Shown here one piece after another: positions 26,666 through 35,751 of a stretch of 64,000 bases of DNA. Below the pieces are notes generated by a model. It was not told where the DNA came from and searched no databases. It saw only the letters and a program-made list of their open reading frames with translations. The stretch is from Lichenibacterium ramalinae (lineage in GTDB: Bacteria; Pseudomonadota; Alphaproteobacteria; Rhizobiales; Beijerinckiaceae): positions 1-64,000 of the forward strand of contig NZ_QYBC01000007.1 in assembly GCF_004137085.1 (NCBI RefSeq). Direction: 5' to 3'. Both the position numbers and the translations under genes were made by a program. Numbering within the stretch: position 1 is the first letter of the stretch; each line of letters begins with the position of its first letter.

Positions 26666-28258
26666 TCAGGGATGAACCACGATGGGTGTCAGGTCCTGGA
26701 ACCAGCTCTGCGCCTGGACGAACCCCGACAGTTTCGGGGATAGGGCACGCGGGTTGAGGTCGTGCACGATGTAGAGTTCCGAAGCGTCGGCGACGGCCTG
26801 TTCGTTCATCTTCGTCAGAAGAGCGTTGCGCTTGCCTTCGTCGAATTCACCCAGGGCTTCGGCGCCCAGCTTGTCGATCTTGGGATCGGTGAAGGCACCC
26901 CAATTGCAGCAGGCCGGCGGTGCGTAGTCGGTCATCCACTTCTTCAGGATGCCCTGGACGGGGTCGATCGGCGCCATGGAGAAGTTGATGGCGTTGTAGT
27001 CGGACTTCTTCGATCCGGCCAGGAACACTCCGATCAGGGCGTTCCAGTCCATCGGCTCGAGATTGACCTTGAAGCCCACGGCTTCGAGCTGCTCTTTCAC
27101 CAACTCGTTCATCGGTAACGGCTGCATCTGTCCCGACCCCGACGTCGATATGCCGACCTTGATGGTGCAGGGCATGCATTTGGCCTCGGTCAGCAGCGCC
27201 TTGGCCTTCTCGGGATCGTAATCGTAGGCGACCGGCTTGCCGTACCAGGGCTGGGTCTTGATCAGCGTCTCGTCGGCCGCCACGGCCACGCCCTGGAGCA
27301 TGTCCACCATGTCCTGCCGGTTCATGGCGTAATTGGCGGCTTGGCGCACGCGGATGTCGTTGAACGGCGGCACGTCTGCCCGCAGCAGATAATCCCAGTT
27401 ATGGGGGTAGGGCACCATGACGATGTTCATCCCCGCCGCTTTCAGGCGCGGGATGGTGTCGGGCGAAGGGGCCTCGACGAAGTCGACCTGACCGGACAGC
27501 AGCGCGGCGGCGCGGGTCGACGCCTCGGGCATCGGCAGCAGCACTAGGCGGTCCTGCTTCGGGATGCGCTGCGGGTTCCAGTATCGATCGTTCTTGACGA
27601 GCTCCAACCGCTCGTGGGGAACGACCTTGTCGAACTTGTAAGGACCCGTGCCGGACGGATGCTGTGCGTACAAGTTGTAGTCGTTGCCGGCTTTCTGCAC
27701 GGCACAATTTGAGATCATGTAGTACATCGCCATTTCGTAGGGAAACAGCGAACTCGGCATCTTGGTATTGATTGCGATGGTGTAGTCGTCGATCTTGTCG
27801 ACACTGGCCACGTTGACCACGTATGTGCCCATCTGGCCGACGTGGCGTGGATTGTACCCGGACGATTTGGGGTCCATCACGCGGGCGAAATTCCAGATGG
27901 CCGAATCCGCATTCCAGGCGCACCCGTCATGGAACGTCACGCCCTGGCGGAGCTTGTAGATCCAGCGCTTGTTGTTCTGGGGGTCGACGGTCCAACTCGT
28001 GGCGAGGCCGGGCGTGATGCCCGCGGCCTTGTCGGAACTCGACAGGTCCCACAGGGCCAGCGCGTCGTAGATCGTGTATCCGGCGAAGCGATAGCCCTCG
28101 TAGCCTTGGTCGGGCGCCCCGGTGTAATCGGGGATGTCGGCCGCCGTCATGGCGACCCGCAGGACCGATTCCGCCGATGCTCGGCCCGAACCCACGTGCA
28201 GGGCAAGGGCCGTCAGGGCGGCCAGCGTCACGGATTTCGTAAAACGCGCTGAGATCAT
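26666..28258 (-). CDS. Periplasmic substrate-binding protein of dipeptide-type ABC importer
   Basis: This binding protein of 530 residues (family SBP_bac_5) has a signal peptide (cleavage near ASA-ES, residue 29). Family features include the WTFKLRQGVTFHDG-like segment RWIYKLRQGVTFHDG and SGTGPYKFDKVVPHE. Paired cysteines occur in the mature part (KCMPCTIK, PACCNWG), which is unusual. The ATG at 28258 follows a GAGAGTGAG ribosome binding site; the frame stays open far upstream only because it shadows the amidase gene on the other strand. It heads the long minus-strand run to urease. Substrate is unknown; family members bind peptides, nickel, opines or amides. Confidence 0.88.
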   Translation of the reverse strand: MISARFTKSVTLAALTALALHVGSGRASAESVLRVAMTAADIPDYTGAPDQGYEGYRFAGYTIYDALALWDLSSSDKAAGITPGLATSWTVDPQNNKRWIYKLRQGVTFHDGCAWNADSAIWNFARVMDPKSSGYNPRHVGQMGTYVVNVASVDKIDDYTIAINTKMPSSLFPYEMAMYYMISNCAVQKAGNDYNLYAQHPSGTGPYKFDKVVPHERLELVKNDRYWNPQRIPKQDRLVLLPMPEASTRAAALLSGQVDFVEAPSPDTIPRLKAAGMNIVMVPYPHNWDYLLRADVPPFNDIRVRQAANYAMNRQDMVDMLQGVAVAADETLIKTQPWYGKPVAYDYDPEKAKALLTEAKCMPCTIKVGISTSGSGQMQPLPMNELVKEQLEAVGFKVNLEPMDWNALIGVFLAGSKKSDYNAINFSMAPIDPVQGILKKWMTDYAPPACCNWGAFTDPKIDKLGAEALGEFDEGKRNALLTKMNEQAVADASELYIVHDLNPRALSPKLSGFVQAQSWFQDLTPIVVHP

Positions 28259-28592
28259 GTGCTCACTCTCGCGATCCGACATGCCCATCGGCCATTGTCT
28301 GGGAGGTGCTCCGCAAACCGCGTGCCAATGAAGCCCGGACTGGAGCGCCGGTGTCGGCCGGCACGCCCCGCCGCCGCGCAAGTCCTTCTTTGAAAAAGGA
28401 AACATCCGGACCAAAAATTCCGTCGGCTGTGCGGAGGCACGGGCAGATCCAGACAGGCGGTTCGGCAAGGGGCCGGCGACTGCTGCGCGCGGAAATGCGG
28501 CAGATTGACTTTTTATTGCGCGTTCAAAATTCTTGTTTTCAAATAAACCGGGTCCTAGGCTGCCTGTGTCTTCCCACGCGACAGGTTCCAGC
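28259..28592. promoter_or_regulatory. Divergent regulatory region between importer and amidase operons
   Basis: This 334-base gap must hold the promoters of the minus-strand importer-urease run and of the plus-strand amidase run. A conspicuous AT-rich block at about 28500-28550 includes TTGACT at 28505-28510, a possible plus-strand -35 element, but no good -10 follows at the right spacing. A TCCTT/AAGGA inverted repeat lies near 28383-28400. No gene is seen. Confidence 0.4.
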
Positions 28593-28802
28593 ATGCCGAG
28601 TGCGCCCTCCACAGACCTTTCCGACGACGATATCGCCCAGCGGTTCCGGGCCGCCGGCATCGTGGTGCCGGCCGATCGCGCGGCCGGAACGGCCGCCGCC
28701 GCCCGGCGCCTGCTGGGTGTCCTGCATTGGCTTCGCGCCCCGCGCTCGGTCGCCGCCGAGCCCGCCGCGATCCTGGTGCTCGGCGAGCGGGTGCCGCGAT
28801 GA
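28593..28802 (+). CDS. AtzG-like small amidase partner
   Basis: This small protein of 69 residues overlaps the following amidase gene by 4 bases (ATGA). Its helical pattern, with an N-terminal AxxRFRAAGIVVP segment and a C-terminal AAEPAAILVLGERVPR, resembles AtzG (DUF4089), the GatC-like subunit that binds the amidase AtzE in 1-carboxybiuret hydrolase. Sequence similarity is judged by eye and modest; size, order and overlap support the call. Confidence 0.65.
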   Translation: MPSAPSTDLSDDDIAQRFRAAGIVVPADRAAGTAAAARRLLGVLHWLRAPRSVAAEPAAILVLGERVPR

Positions 28803-30220
28803 GCCTGGCCGGCCCGCTCCATGAGCTTTCGATCGCCGACGCCGGCCGGGCCCTGCGCGCCGGCGAGGTGACCTCGCTCGCCCTGACCGAGGTGGCCCTC
28901 GACCGGATCGCGGCCTTGAACCCGGCGCTTCATGCCTTCGTGCTGACGCTTCCGGAGCGCGCCCGGGAGGACGCGGCCCGGGCCGACGCTGCCTTTGCGC
29001 GAGGGATCGACGCAGGTCCGTTGCAGGGCATTCCCTACGCGCTGAAGGACATCTATGGGACGGCCGGCATCCGCACGACCTGCCATTCTAGCCTGCTGCA
29101 CGACCATGTCCCGACCGCCGACTGCGCGGTAGAGGAGAAGCTCGCGGCCGGAGGCGGGGTGCTCCTCGGCAAGCTCGGCACCTTCGAATTCGCCATCGGC
29201 GGACCGAGCTTCGACCTGCCCTTCCCGCCCGCCCGAAATCCCTGGAACTTGAACCACTTCACGGGCGGCTCGTCTTCGGGCTCCGCGGCCGCGGTCGCCG
29301 CCGGCATGGTCCGCATGGCGATGGGGTCCGACACGGGCGGCTCGATCCGGGGGCCGGCGGCCCTGTGCGGCACCGTCGGGCTCAAGCCCACCTATGGGCG
29401 GGTCTCCCGCCGCGGAGTCTTCCCGCTCGCCTATTCGCTGGACCATTGCGGCCCCTTGAGCTGGAGCGTCGAGGATGCTGCGCTGACCTTGCAGGTCGTG
29501 GCGGGTCATGACCCGCTGGACCCGGCTTCGGCCGACATCGCCGTCCCGGATTGCGCGGCGGCACTCGGGCAAGGCCTCGAGGGGCTCCGCATCGGCTACA
29601 CGCGCCGCTTCTACATCGACAATCCGTTCCTGACGCCGGACGCCACCCGAGCCCTCGACGCCGCCGCCGAACGGCTGGCCGATCTCGGCGCCGTCGTCGA
29701 CGAGGTCGACATCCCTGACTTCGCGCTCTTCGACGCCTGCGCCCAGGTGATCATGTTCGCCGAGGCCTATGCGATCCACGAGACGGACCTCAAGACCCGT
29801 CCCATGGCTTATGGCCGCTATGCCTATCAACGCATCGCGTCGGGCGCGGTCCTGTCCGCGGCCGATCTCGTCCAGGCCCAGCGCCTGCGTCGCGAATTGA
29901 CCGATGCCGTCCACGGCGGGGCCTTGCGCAGCCACGACGCTCTGCTGACGCCCACCAGCCTGTCGACTGCGGCACCTTTCTCGGATTTCGGCCCCGACGC
30001 CGCGCGGTGGGGCGGCATGCTGACCAACCCCTTCAACGTCACCGGCAGTCCGGCACTGGCGCTTCCGATCGGCTTCGGCACCGATGGTCTGCCGCTCGGC
30101 GCCCAGATCGTCGGACGGCCCTTCGACGAAGCGACGGTGCTGCGGATCGGTTCGGCCTTCGAGGCGGCGGCCGGCGTCTCCGGCCATCGCCCGCCGCTTG
30201 CGCTGCCGGCCGCCAGCTGA
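28799..30220 (+). CDS. Amidase-signature hydrolase, AtzE-like
   Basis: This 473-residue member of the amidase-signature family has the Ser-cisSer-Lys triad at Lys83 (YALKDIYG), Ser159-160 (GGSSSGSAAAVAAG) and Ser182 (DTGGSIRGPAALCG). The GlyProAlaAla after the nucleophile and the preceding AtzG-like gene fit the AtzE/GatA-like branch that removes terminal amide groups. Translation is coupled to the small gene. It is the first of three amidases in tandem on the plus strand. Confidence 0.85.
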   Translation: MSLAGPLHELSIADAGRALRAGEVTSLALTEVALDRIAALNPALHAFVLTLPERAREDAARADAAFARGIDAGPLQGIPYALKDIYGTAGIRTTCHSSLLHDHVPTADCAVEEKLAAGGGVLLGKLGTFEFAIGGPSFDLPFPPARNPWNLNHFTGGSSSGSAAAVAAGMVRMAMGSDTGGSIRGPAALCGTVGLKPTYGRVSRRGVFPLAYSLDHCGPLSWSVEDAALTLQVVAGHDPLDPASADIAVPDCAAALGQGLEGLRIGYTRRFYIDNPFLTPDATRALDAAAERLADLGAVVDEVDIPDFALFDACAQVIMFAEAYAIHETDLKTRPMAYGRYAYQRIASGAVLSAADLVQAQRLRRELTDAVHGGALRSHDALLTPTSLSTAAPFSDFGPDAARWGGMLTNPFNVTGSPALALPIGFGTDGLPLGAQIVGRPFDEATVLRIGSAFEAAAGVSGHRPPLALPAAS

Positions 30221-30239
30221 GCGCGGGAGGACGGAGCCC

Positions 30240-31637
30240 ATGCTGGACACACCGCATTATGCCTCGCTGATCGACACTGGTGCCGGGATCGCGTCCGGCG
30301 CGCTGTCGCCGGTCGCCGTCACCGAGGCCATGCTGGCCCGGATCGCCGCCATCGATTCTCGCCTCAACAGCTACCTCGCCGTCACGGCCGAAGCCGCTCT
30401 CTCGGATGCCGAGGCGGCGCTGCGCGAGATCCGCGCAGGCCTGCACCGCGGCCCGCTCCACGGCGTGCCCATCGCCATCAAGGACCTGTTCCACACGCGC
30501 GGCACGCCCTCGACCTTCGGCTCCCTGGCCTATCGGACCGTGGTGGGCCAACGGGACGCGACCCTGGTGCGACGGCTCCGACAGGCCGGCGCCGTGATCC
30601 TGGGCCGGCTCCATCTGCACGAGGGCGCCTTCGGGGGACATCATCCCGCCTTCGGCCCGTGCCTCAATCCTTGGAATGCGGATTACTGGCCGGGCGGCTC
30701 CTCGTCGGGTTCGGGCGCCGCGACGGCAGCCGGGCTCTGCTTCGGCAGCCTCGGTACCGACACGGGCGGCTCGATCCGGTTCCCCTCCGCCGCCAACGGC
30801 GTCACGGGACTGAAGCCGACCTGGGGCCGCACCAGCCGCCACGGCGTGTTCCCGCTGGCGGATTCTCTCGACACGATCGGGCCGATGGCGCGCAGCGCGG
30901 CCGATGCCGCGGCGCTCTTCGACGTCCTGGCGGGCTTCGACCCCCTGGACCCGACGAGCCTCGCGGTACCAGTCCCGGACCATCTCGGCGGCCTACGCGG
31001 CGCCTTCGGGGCGCGCGGGCTCAGGATCGGGCTCGACGAGGCCTACCTCGAGACGGGCGTCGATGGCGAGACGATCGCGGCCATCCGCGCCGCCCTCGCG
31101 GTGCTGGAGGATCTCGACGCCACCATCGTCCCGGTGACGGTGCCCGACCGGGCCGACGCGACCGCGGCCCAGATCGCCATCATGGAGGCGGAATGCGCGC
31201 GGTTTCACAGACCCGCCTATGCGGCCGACGCGACGCTCTTCGGCCCGGAACTCGCCGGCGCGGTCTCGCGCGGGCTGTCGGCGGATCCCATTGCGCTCGC
31301 GTCGGCCTACATCACCCGAGACCGCTTCAAGGGCGAGGTCGCACGGATGTTCTCCGGCGTCGACGCCCTGGTGTCACCCGTCACCCCCACGGTCGGGACC
31401 CGCTACGACGCGATGGCGGAGCAACTGACCGACCTGCCGCGCTTCCTGGCCTTCACGGCGCCCTTCAACGTCAGCGGCAGCCCGAGCGTGACGATGCCCT
31501 GCGGCGCCTCCGCGATCGGGCTGCCGATCGGCGTTCAGCTCATCGGCCCGCACCTGTCCGAGCCCCTGCTGCTCAGGGCCGCGCATGCCGTCCAGCAGGT
31601 CACCGACTGGCACATGCGCCGGCCTCCCGGTTTCTGA
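30240..31637 (+). CDS. Amidase-signature hydrolase 2
   Basis: This amidase of 465 residues has the catalytic Lys in IAIKDLFH, the cis-Ser in GGSSSGSGAATAAG and the nucleophile in DTGGSIRFPSAANG. It is closely related in layout to the following amidase (both end DWHxRRPP), suggesting duplication. The ATG at 30240 follows GGGAGGACGGAGC. It lies 19 bases after amidase 1. Substrate is unknown. Confidence 0.87.
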   Translation: MLDTPHYASLIDTGAGIASGALSPVAVTEAMLARIAAIDSRLNSYLAVTAEAALSDAEAALREIRAGLHRGPLHGVPIAIKDLFHTRGTPSTFGSLAYRTVVGQRDATLVRRLRQAGAVILGRLHLHEGAFGGHHPAFGPCLNPWNADYWPGGSSSGSGAATAAGLCFGSLGTDTGGSIRFPSAANGVTGLKPTWGRTSRHGVFPLADSLDTIGPMARSAADAAALFDVLAGFDPLDPTSLAVPVPDHLGGLRGAFGARGLRIGLDEAYLETGVDGETIAAIRAALAVLEDLDATIVPVTVPDRADATAAQIAIMEAECARFHRPAYAADATLFGPELAGAVSRGLSADPIALASAYITRDRFKGEVARMFSGVDALVSPVTPTVGTRYDAMAEQLTDLPRFLAFTAPFNVSGSPSVTMPCGASAIGLPIGVQLIGPHLSEPLLLRAAHAVQQVTDWHMRRPPGF

Positions 31638-31661
31638 TCATGACACGGAGTTTCCCCCACG

Positions 31662-33065
31662 ATGTCTCTCGACGAGCTCCACTACCAGCCGCTCATCACG
31701 GTCGCGCACCACATCGCGGACCGGAGAATCTCGCCCGTCGAGGTCACGCGGACGATCCTCGACCGCATCGCACGCCTCGACCCGAAGCTCGGGAGCTTCA
31801 CGACCGTCACGGAAGACCTGGCGATGCGGCAGGCGAGGGCCGCCGAGGCCGAGATCGTGGCGGGCCGCTACCGGGGCCCGATGCACGGCATCCCGGTGGC
31901 GGTGAAGGACCTCTGCTTCACCAAAGGCATCCGTACGACGGGCGGCATGACGATCCATGCCGATTTCGTGCCCGACCATGACGCGACCGTCGTGAGTCGC
32001 CTGGCCCAGGCCGGCGCGGTTCTGCTCGGCAAGCTGCACATGACCGAGGGGGCCACCATCGAGCACCACCCGGACTTGCCCGAGCCCGTGAACCCCTGGA
32101 AGAGCGACCTATGGACCGGTGTGTCCTCGTCGGGATCGGGGATCGCGACGGCGGCCGGGCTGACCTATGCCGCCATCGGCTCCGATACGGGCGGCTCTAT
32201 CCGGTTCCCGGCGGCCTGCAACGGGCTGACCGGCGTGAAGCCGACCTGGGGCCGGATCAGTCGACACGGCATCTTCGATCTCGCGGCAACCTTCGATCAC
32301 CTCGGTCCCATGGCCCGCTCGGCCGCCGATGCCGCCGCCATGCTGCAATGCTTGGCGGGTTGGGACCCTGAGGACACGACATCCCTGTCGAGCCCGGTCC
32401 CCGACTACCTCGCCGGGTTGGCGGGCGTTTCCGGCGCGCGGGGTGCTCGAATCGGGATCGATTGGGACTATGCCGGGACCGACCTCGAACCCGCGACGCT
32501 CCGCTGCATGGAAGACGCCGTCGGCGTTCTCGAGACCATCGGCGCCGATCTTCGGACCGTCGCCTTTCCGGCGGTCGACACGCTGCTCCGCTATACGATG
32601 GTCATGACCATGGCCGAGATGGCGGTGCATCACGAGGCGACCTATCCATCCCAGGCCGACCGCTACGGCGCCTGGATCAGCAAGGGCATGGAGGCCGGGC
32701 GCTCGGCCACCAGCCTGGAGATCGGCAAGGGCATCATCGCGCGCGCCACTTTCCGCGGTGCCCTGGCCCGGCTCTTCGACGAGGTCGAGATGATCGTCGT
32801 TCCGGTCTTCCGCACCGGGACGCCGACCTGGGCGGAGGTGCGCGCGGCCGTGGCCGAGGACTTCAATATCATCGGCAAGTTCACGACGCCGTTCAACGCC
32901 TCGGGGACCCCGACCGTCACGCTGCCCTGCGGCTTCTCCGGGGACGGCCGTCCGATCGCGTTCCAGCTCGCGGGGCCAGCAGGCTCCGAGGGGCGGCTGT
33001 TGCGCGTCGCCCATGCCTACCAGCAGGAGACCGACTGGCACGTCCGCCGTCCCCCCGTGTCCTGA
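31662..33065 (+). CDS. Amidase-signature hydrolase 3
   Basis: This amidase of 467 residues has VAVKDLCF (Lys), GVSSSGSGIATAAG (cis-Ser) and DTGGSIRFPAACNG (nucleophile). It shares with amidase 2 the TWGRxSRHG and DWHVRRPP segments, so the two are likely a tandem duplication that diverged in substrate range. It lies 24 bases downstream of amidase 2 and ends the plus-strand run. Confidence 0.87.
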   Translation: MSLDELHYQPLITVAHHIADRRISPVEVTRTILDRIARLDPKLGSFTTVTEDLAMRQARAAEAEIVAGRYRGPMHGIPVAVKDLCFTKGIRTTGGMTIHADFVPDHDATVVSRLAQAGAVLLGKLHMTEGATIEHHPDLPEPVNPWKSDLWTGVSSSGSGIATAAGLTYAAIGSDTGGSIRFPAACNGLTGVKPTWGRISRHGIFDLAATFDHLGPMARSAADAAAMLQCLAGWDPEDTTSLSSPVPDYLAGLAGVSGARGARIGIDWDYAGTDLEPATLRCMEDAVGVLETIGADLRTVAFPAVDTLLRYTMVMTMAEMAVHHEATYPSQADRYGAWISKGMEAGRSATSLEIGKGIIARATFRGALARLFDEVEMIVVPVFRTGTPTWAEVRAAVAEDFNIIGKFTTPFNASGTPTVTLPCGFSGDGRPIAFQLAGPAGSEGRLLRVAHAYQQETDWHVRRPPVS

Positions 33066-33073
33066 GGGGAGCC

Positions 33074-33099
33074 GGAGGGGCGCTGCGTCCGGCCCCTCC
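33074..33099. terminator. Hairpin between convergent amidase and MarR genes
   Basis: GGAGGGGC (33074-33081) pairs with GCCCCTCC (33092-33099) in the 40-base gap between convergent stops. It may act on both strands; there is no U-tract. Confidence 0.5.
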
Positions 33100-33105
33100 T
33101 CGCCT

Positions 33106-33561
33106 TCACTGGAGCAGTTCGCGCAGAAGGCTTCGCAGTTCCGTGGCTTTATCCGAGTCCAGCCTGTCGACGATGCGTTGCTCCTGTGCGGTGGAAACCC
33201 CGCGCAGGCGCTTGAACAGGGCTTTGCCGTCCGGCGCCGTCAAGACCATGACGCGGCGGCGATCGTTCGGATCGGGCGCGCGATACACGAGGCCTTCCAT
33301 CGTCATCTTATCGACGATCTTTGTCAGAGTCGGGGTCTCGATCAGGGCCTGCGCGGCAATCTCGCCCATGGAGCGCGGCTCACCCGCATCGAGCACCTCC
33401 AAGATCCTATACCGTTCGATCGGCACGCCGCCGGGCCGCAACCGCTCGCTGAGATCCGCTTCGAGCTGCCGGTTCAGGCTGGCGATCAGGTAGCCGAGCT
33501 GATCCGTCATGCGGGTCTGTCCCGCGGTGTCCCCCTTGCGGCGCCTGGTCTTGGAGGTCAC
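33106..33561 (-). CDS. MarR-family transcriptional regulator
   Basis: The 151-residue winged-helix protein has a recognisable MarR core: LNRQLEADLSERLRPGGVPIERYRILEVL, the recognition-helix region EIAAQALIETPTLTKIVDKM and the wing (YRAPDPNDRRRVMVLTAPDG). The GTG at 33561 gives normal family length; the ATG at 33510 gives 134 residues. It sits between the amidases and the AmiC-like gene and is the obvious candidate to control them, possibly by sensing the amide or its acid product. Confidence 0.85.
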   Translation of the reverse strand: MTSKTRRRKGDTAGQTRMTDQLGYLIASLNRQLEADLSERLRPGGVPIERYRILEVLDAGEPRSMGEIAAQALIETPTLTKIVDKMTMEGLVYRAPDPNDRRRVMVLTAPDGKALFKRLRGVSTAQEQRIVDRLDSDKATELRSLLRELLQ

Positions 33562-33684
33562 GTCGGTTCCACGAAGTTCAGCGCCCCGAAAGGGAGCGTC
33601 GCGCGCCGCCCTTTCGGCGAAGCCGGGCGGGTCGTGCCAGATAACACTCAGTCTCGCGATTAGCAATAATCCATTCGGCAAGAA

Positions 33685-34731
33685 TCAAGTCGTGAACGTG
33701 GCGATCACTTCCAGCCGGACGCCATCGGCTTGGCCGAGGTAGATCGACGGCGAGCGGCCCACGGGCTTGTCGTCCAGCAGGGTGCGAACGGCCGGGCGGG
33801 AGAGGCGTCCCCCGAGATGGCGCGCCAGATCCGGGCCACTACGGCTGCCGATCGCCCCCGCCAGCCCGGCCAGGACGTGCAGGCCCTCGTAGAACGACAC
33901 GCTCGCGGCCGAAACCGGCGGTGCCCATTCCCCGAAGGCATCGTGGTAGCGCTCGAGGAAGCTGTCATTCGACCGCGTCGGATGGCCGGCGAAGTAGTGG
34001 GCGGCGGTGAAGAGGTTGATCGACGCGTCGGCCCCGATCGCGCACATCACGGTCTCGTCGATGATGAGGCCGAACCTCAGCATCCTCTCGTCGAGGCCCG
34101 CCACCGCGAAGGCGCGGTTGAAGTCGATCGCGCATTGGCCGACCAGGGCCTGGACGACCACCTGCGCGCCACTCCTGGCGATGACCTGGAGGATGTCGAA
34201 GTCCTGTCCGGCACGATTGGGCAGAAAGGCGTGCCCCACGATGTGACCACCCTGACGTGCCAGTAGGGTCTGTGTGGTGCGGAAGGCGAGCCGGGGCCAG
34301 ATGTAATCGTTGCCGACGAAGAAGATGCGGTCCGCGCCCTTGACGTCCTTCAGCCATTGAAGGGACGGCGCCATCAATTCGTGGTCCGTACTGCCGATCG
34401 CGATCGTCGAGGGACCGCAGGCGATGCCCTCGTATTGGGGTGTGTAGATGTACGGCACTTTGCCGGCCAAGCGCTGGCTGACCGAGTCGCGCAGGTTGCT
34501 TGGATGTCCGCCGATGATCACCCCGCAGCCTTCGACGTCGACCAGCGTGTCGACCGCCGCCAGCGCGTCCTCGGGATCGAAGCCGCAATCGGCGACGACG
34601 AGTTCCACGCGCTCGCCCAGGATGCCCCCTGCGGCGTTGATCTCGCCCGCACCGAGGATCGCCGCGGCATCCATGGCGGGGGCCCAGATGCCCGCTATGC
34701 CGCTGCGCGGATGCAGCAAACCGATCTTCAT
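33685..34731 (-). CDS. AmiC-like amide-binding protein without signal peptide
   Basis: The 348-residue protein has the type I periplasmic-binding fold of the AmiC/urea-receptor group (start KIGLLHPRSGIAGIWAPAMD, PYIYTPQYEG, FFVGNDYIWPR). It has no signal peptide: the fold begins at the first residue. That fits AmiC, the cytoplasmic amide sensor that restrains the antiterminator AmiR in Pseudomonas, rather than a transporter subunit; no transporter gene adjoins it. No AmiR-like gene is visible nearby, so its partner may be the MarR protein encoded next door or lie outside the window. Confidence 0.78.
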   Translation of the reverse strand: MKIGLLHPRSGIAGIWAPAMDAAAILGAGEINAAGGILGERVELVVADCGFDPEDALAAVDTLVDVEGCGVIIGGHPSNLRDSVSQRLAGKVPYIYTPQYEGIACGPSTIAIGSTDHELMAPSLQWLKDVKGADRIFFVGNDYIWPRLAFRTTQTLLARQGGHIVGHAFLPNRAGQDFDILQVIARSGAQVVVQALVGQCAIDFNRAFAVAGLDERMLRFGLIIDETVMCAIGADASINLFTAAHYFAGHPTRSNDSFLERYHDAFGEWAPPVSAASVSFYEGLHVLAGLAGAIGSRSGPDLARHLGGRLSRPAVRTLLDDKPVGRSPSIYLGQADGVRLEVIATFTT

Positions 34732-34994
34732 GACCACGCCTCTCCCGGCCAAAGGGTGTGGGCCGACCGCTGCCGCCGCGACGCCGAGCCAGGGCCGGCG
34801 CCGACGTCAGCAGTCGCTCACGACCTCATGCAAGGTTCGAGCCGGCAGGTCACGCCGTCGCGGAGGAGACGTCGCCGTGGCCGGTCCCGGGCAAATCATC
34901 ATTGCCAGGCAGATATTTTCATCGTTGAATATATGGACTCGGCGGGTCGCCCGTGCAGATCCGGGTCGATCCACACACGAGGCGAGGAGCCGTG

Positions 34995-35702
34995 ATGCAC
35001 AAGGTGTCCATCCCCGAACATGTCGTGGCTCGCAGCCGCCTGCAACGCGGCGGCCGGGAGCACCTGTTCGAGCGGCTCGACATGGCGAAGGTCGCTCATG
35101 TGGTGGTCGACCTGCAGGTGGGTTTCGTGGCCGAGGGCGCGCCGGTCGAGGTGCCGATGACGCGGGAAATCTTCGGCGCCGTCAACGCCGTGTCGCGCGC
35201 CGTGCGGGCGGCAGGCGGCACCAACGTCTTCCTGCGCTACACCTGCGACGCCCGGGAAGACATGCCCTGGACCGTGTGGTTCGACAACTACATGACGCCG
35301 GAGCGTCGGGCCACGATGCAACTCGCTTTCGCCCGAGGGGCGCCCTATTGGCAGCTCGCCCCCGAACTCGACGTCGCCCCCGGAGATCTGCTCGTGGACA
35401 AGACGCGGTTTTCCGCCCTGATCCCCGGGACCTGCGACATGGATGCCCAGTTGAAGGCACGGGGCATCGACACGCTCATCATCTCCGGCACCCTCACCAA
35501 CTGCTGTTGCGAGAGTACGGCGCGGGACGCCCTCCAGATGGGCTACAACGTCATCTTCCTGACCGACAGCAATGCGGCACTCAGCGACGAAGAGCACAAC
35601 GCCACGCTGATCAGCATGTCGGCGATCTTCGCCGACGTGATGGACACGGGGCGCCTGCTCGGCCTCATCGCGGGCTCGGGGACGATGCGGACGGCGGCCT
35701 GA
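34995..35702 (+). CDS. Isochorismatase-family cysteine hydrolase
   Basis: This 235-residue enzyme has the family triad: Asp in VVVDLQVGF, Lys in VDKTRFSAL and Cys in SGTLTNCCCESTARDA. Relatives hydrolyse biuret, ureidoacrylate, N-carbamoyl amino acids, nicotinamide or isochorismate. The ATG at 34995 follows GAGGAG; an ATG 14 codons upstream is possible. With the AtzG/AtzE-like pair, urease and the amidase 49 bases downstream, a ureido or biuret-like substrate is an attractive but unproven inference. Confidence 0.83.
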   Translation: MHKVSIPEHVVARSRLQRGGREHLFERLDMAKVAHVVVDLQVGFVAEGAPVEVPMTREIFGAVNAVSRAVRAAGGTNVFLRYTCDAREDMPWTVWFDNYMTPERRATMQLAFARGAPYWQLAPELDVAPGDLLVDKTRFSALIPGTCDMDAQLKARGIDTLIISGTLTNCCCESTARDALQMGYNVIFLTDSNAALSDEEHNATLISMSAIFADVMDTGRLLGLIAGSGTMRTAA

Positions 35703-35751
35703 GCCGCGCCCATACCCATCCCACCGCATCGCTCCTGCCCCAGGCCTCGCC

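Noticed and set aside
28259-30250. Very long minus-strand frame continuing upstream of the binding-protein gene
   Set aside because: It lies antisense to the amidase 1 gene, is Arg/Gly-rich without domains, and is kept open only by GC-rich codon structure; the true start has a ribosome binding site and signal peptide at 28258.
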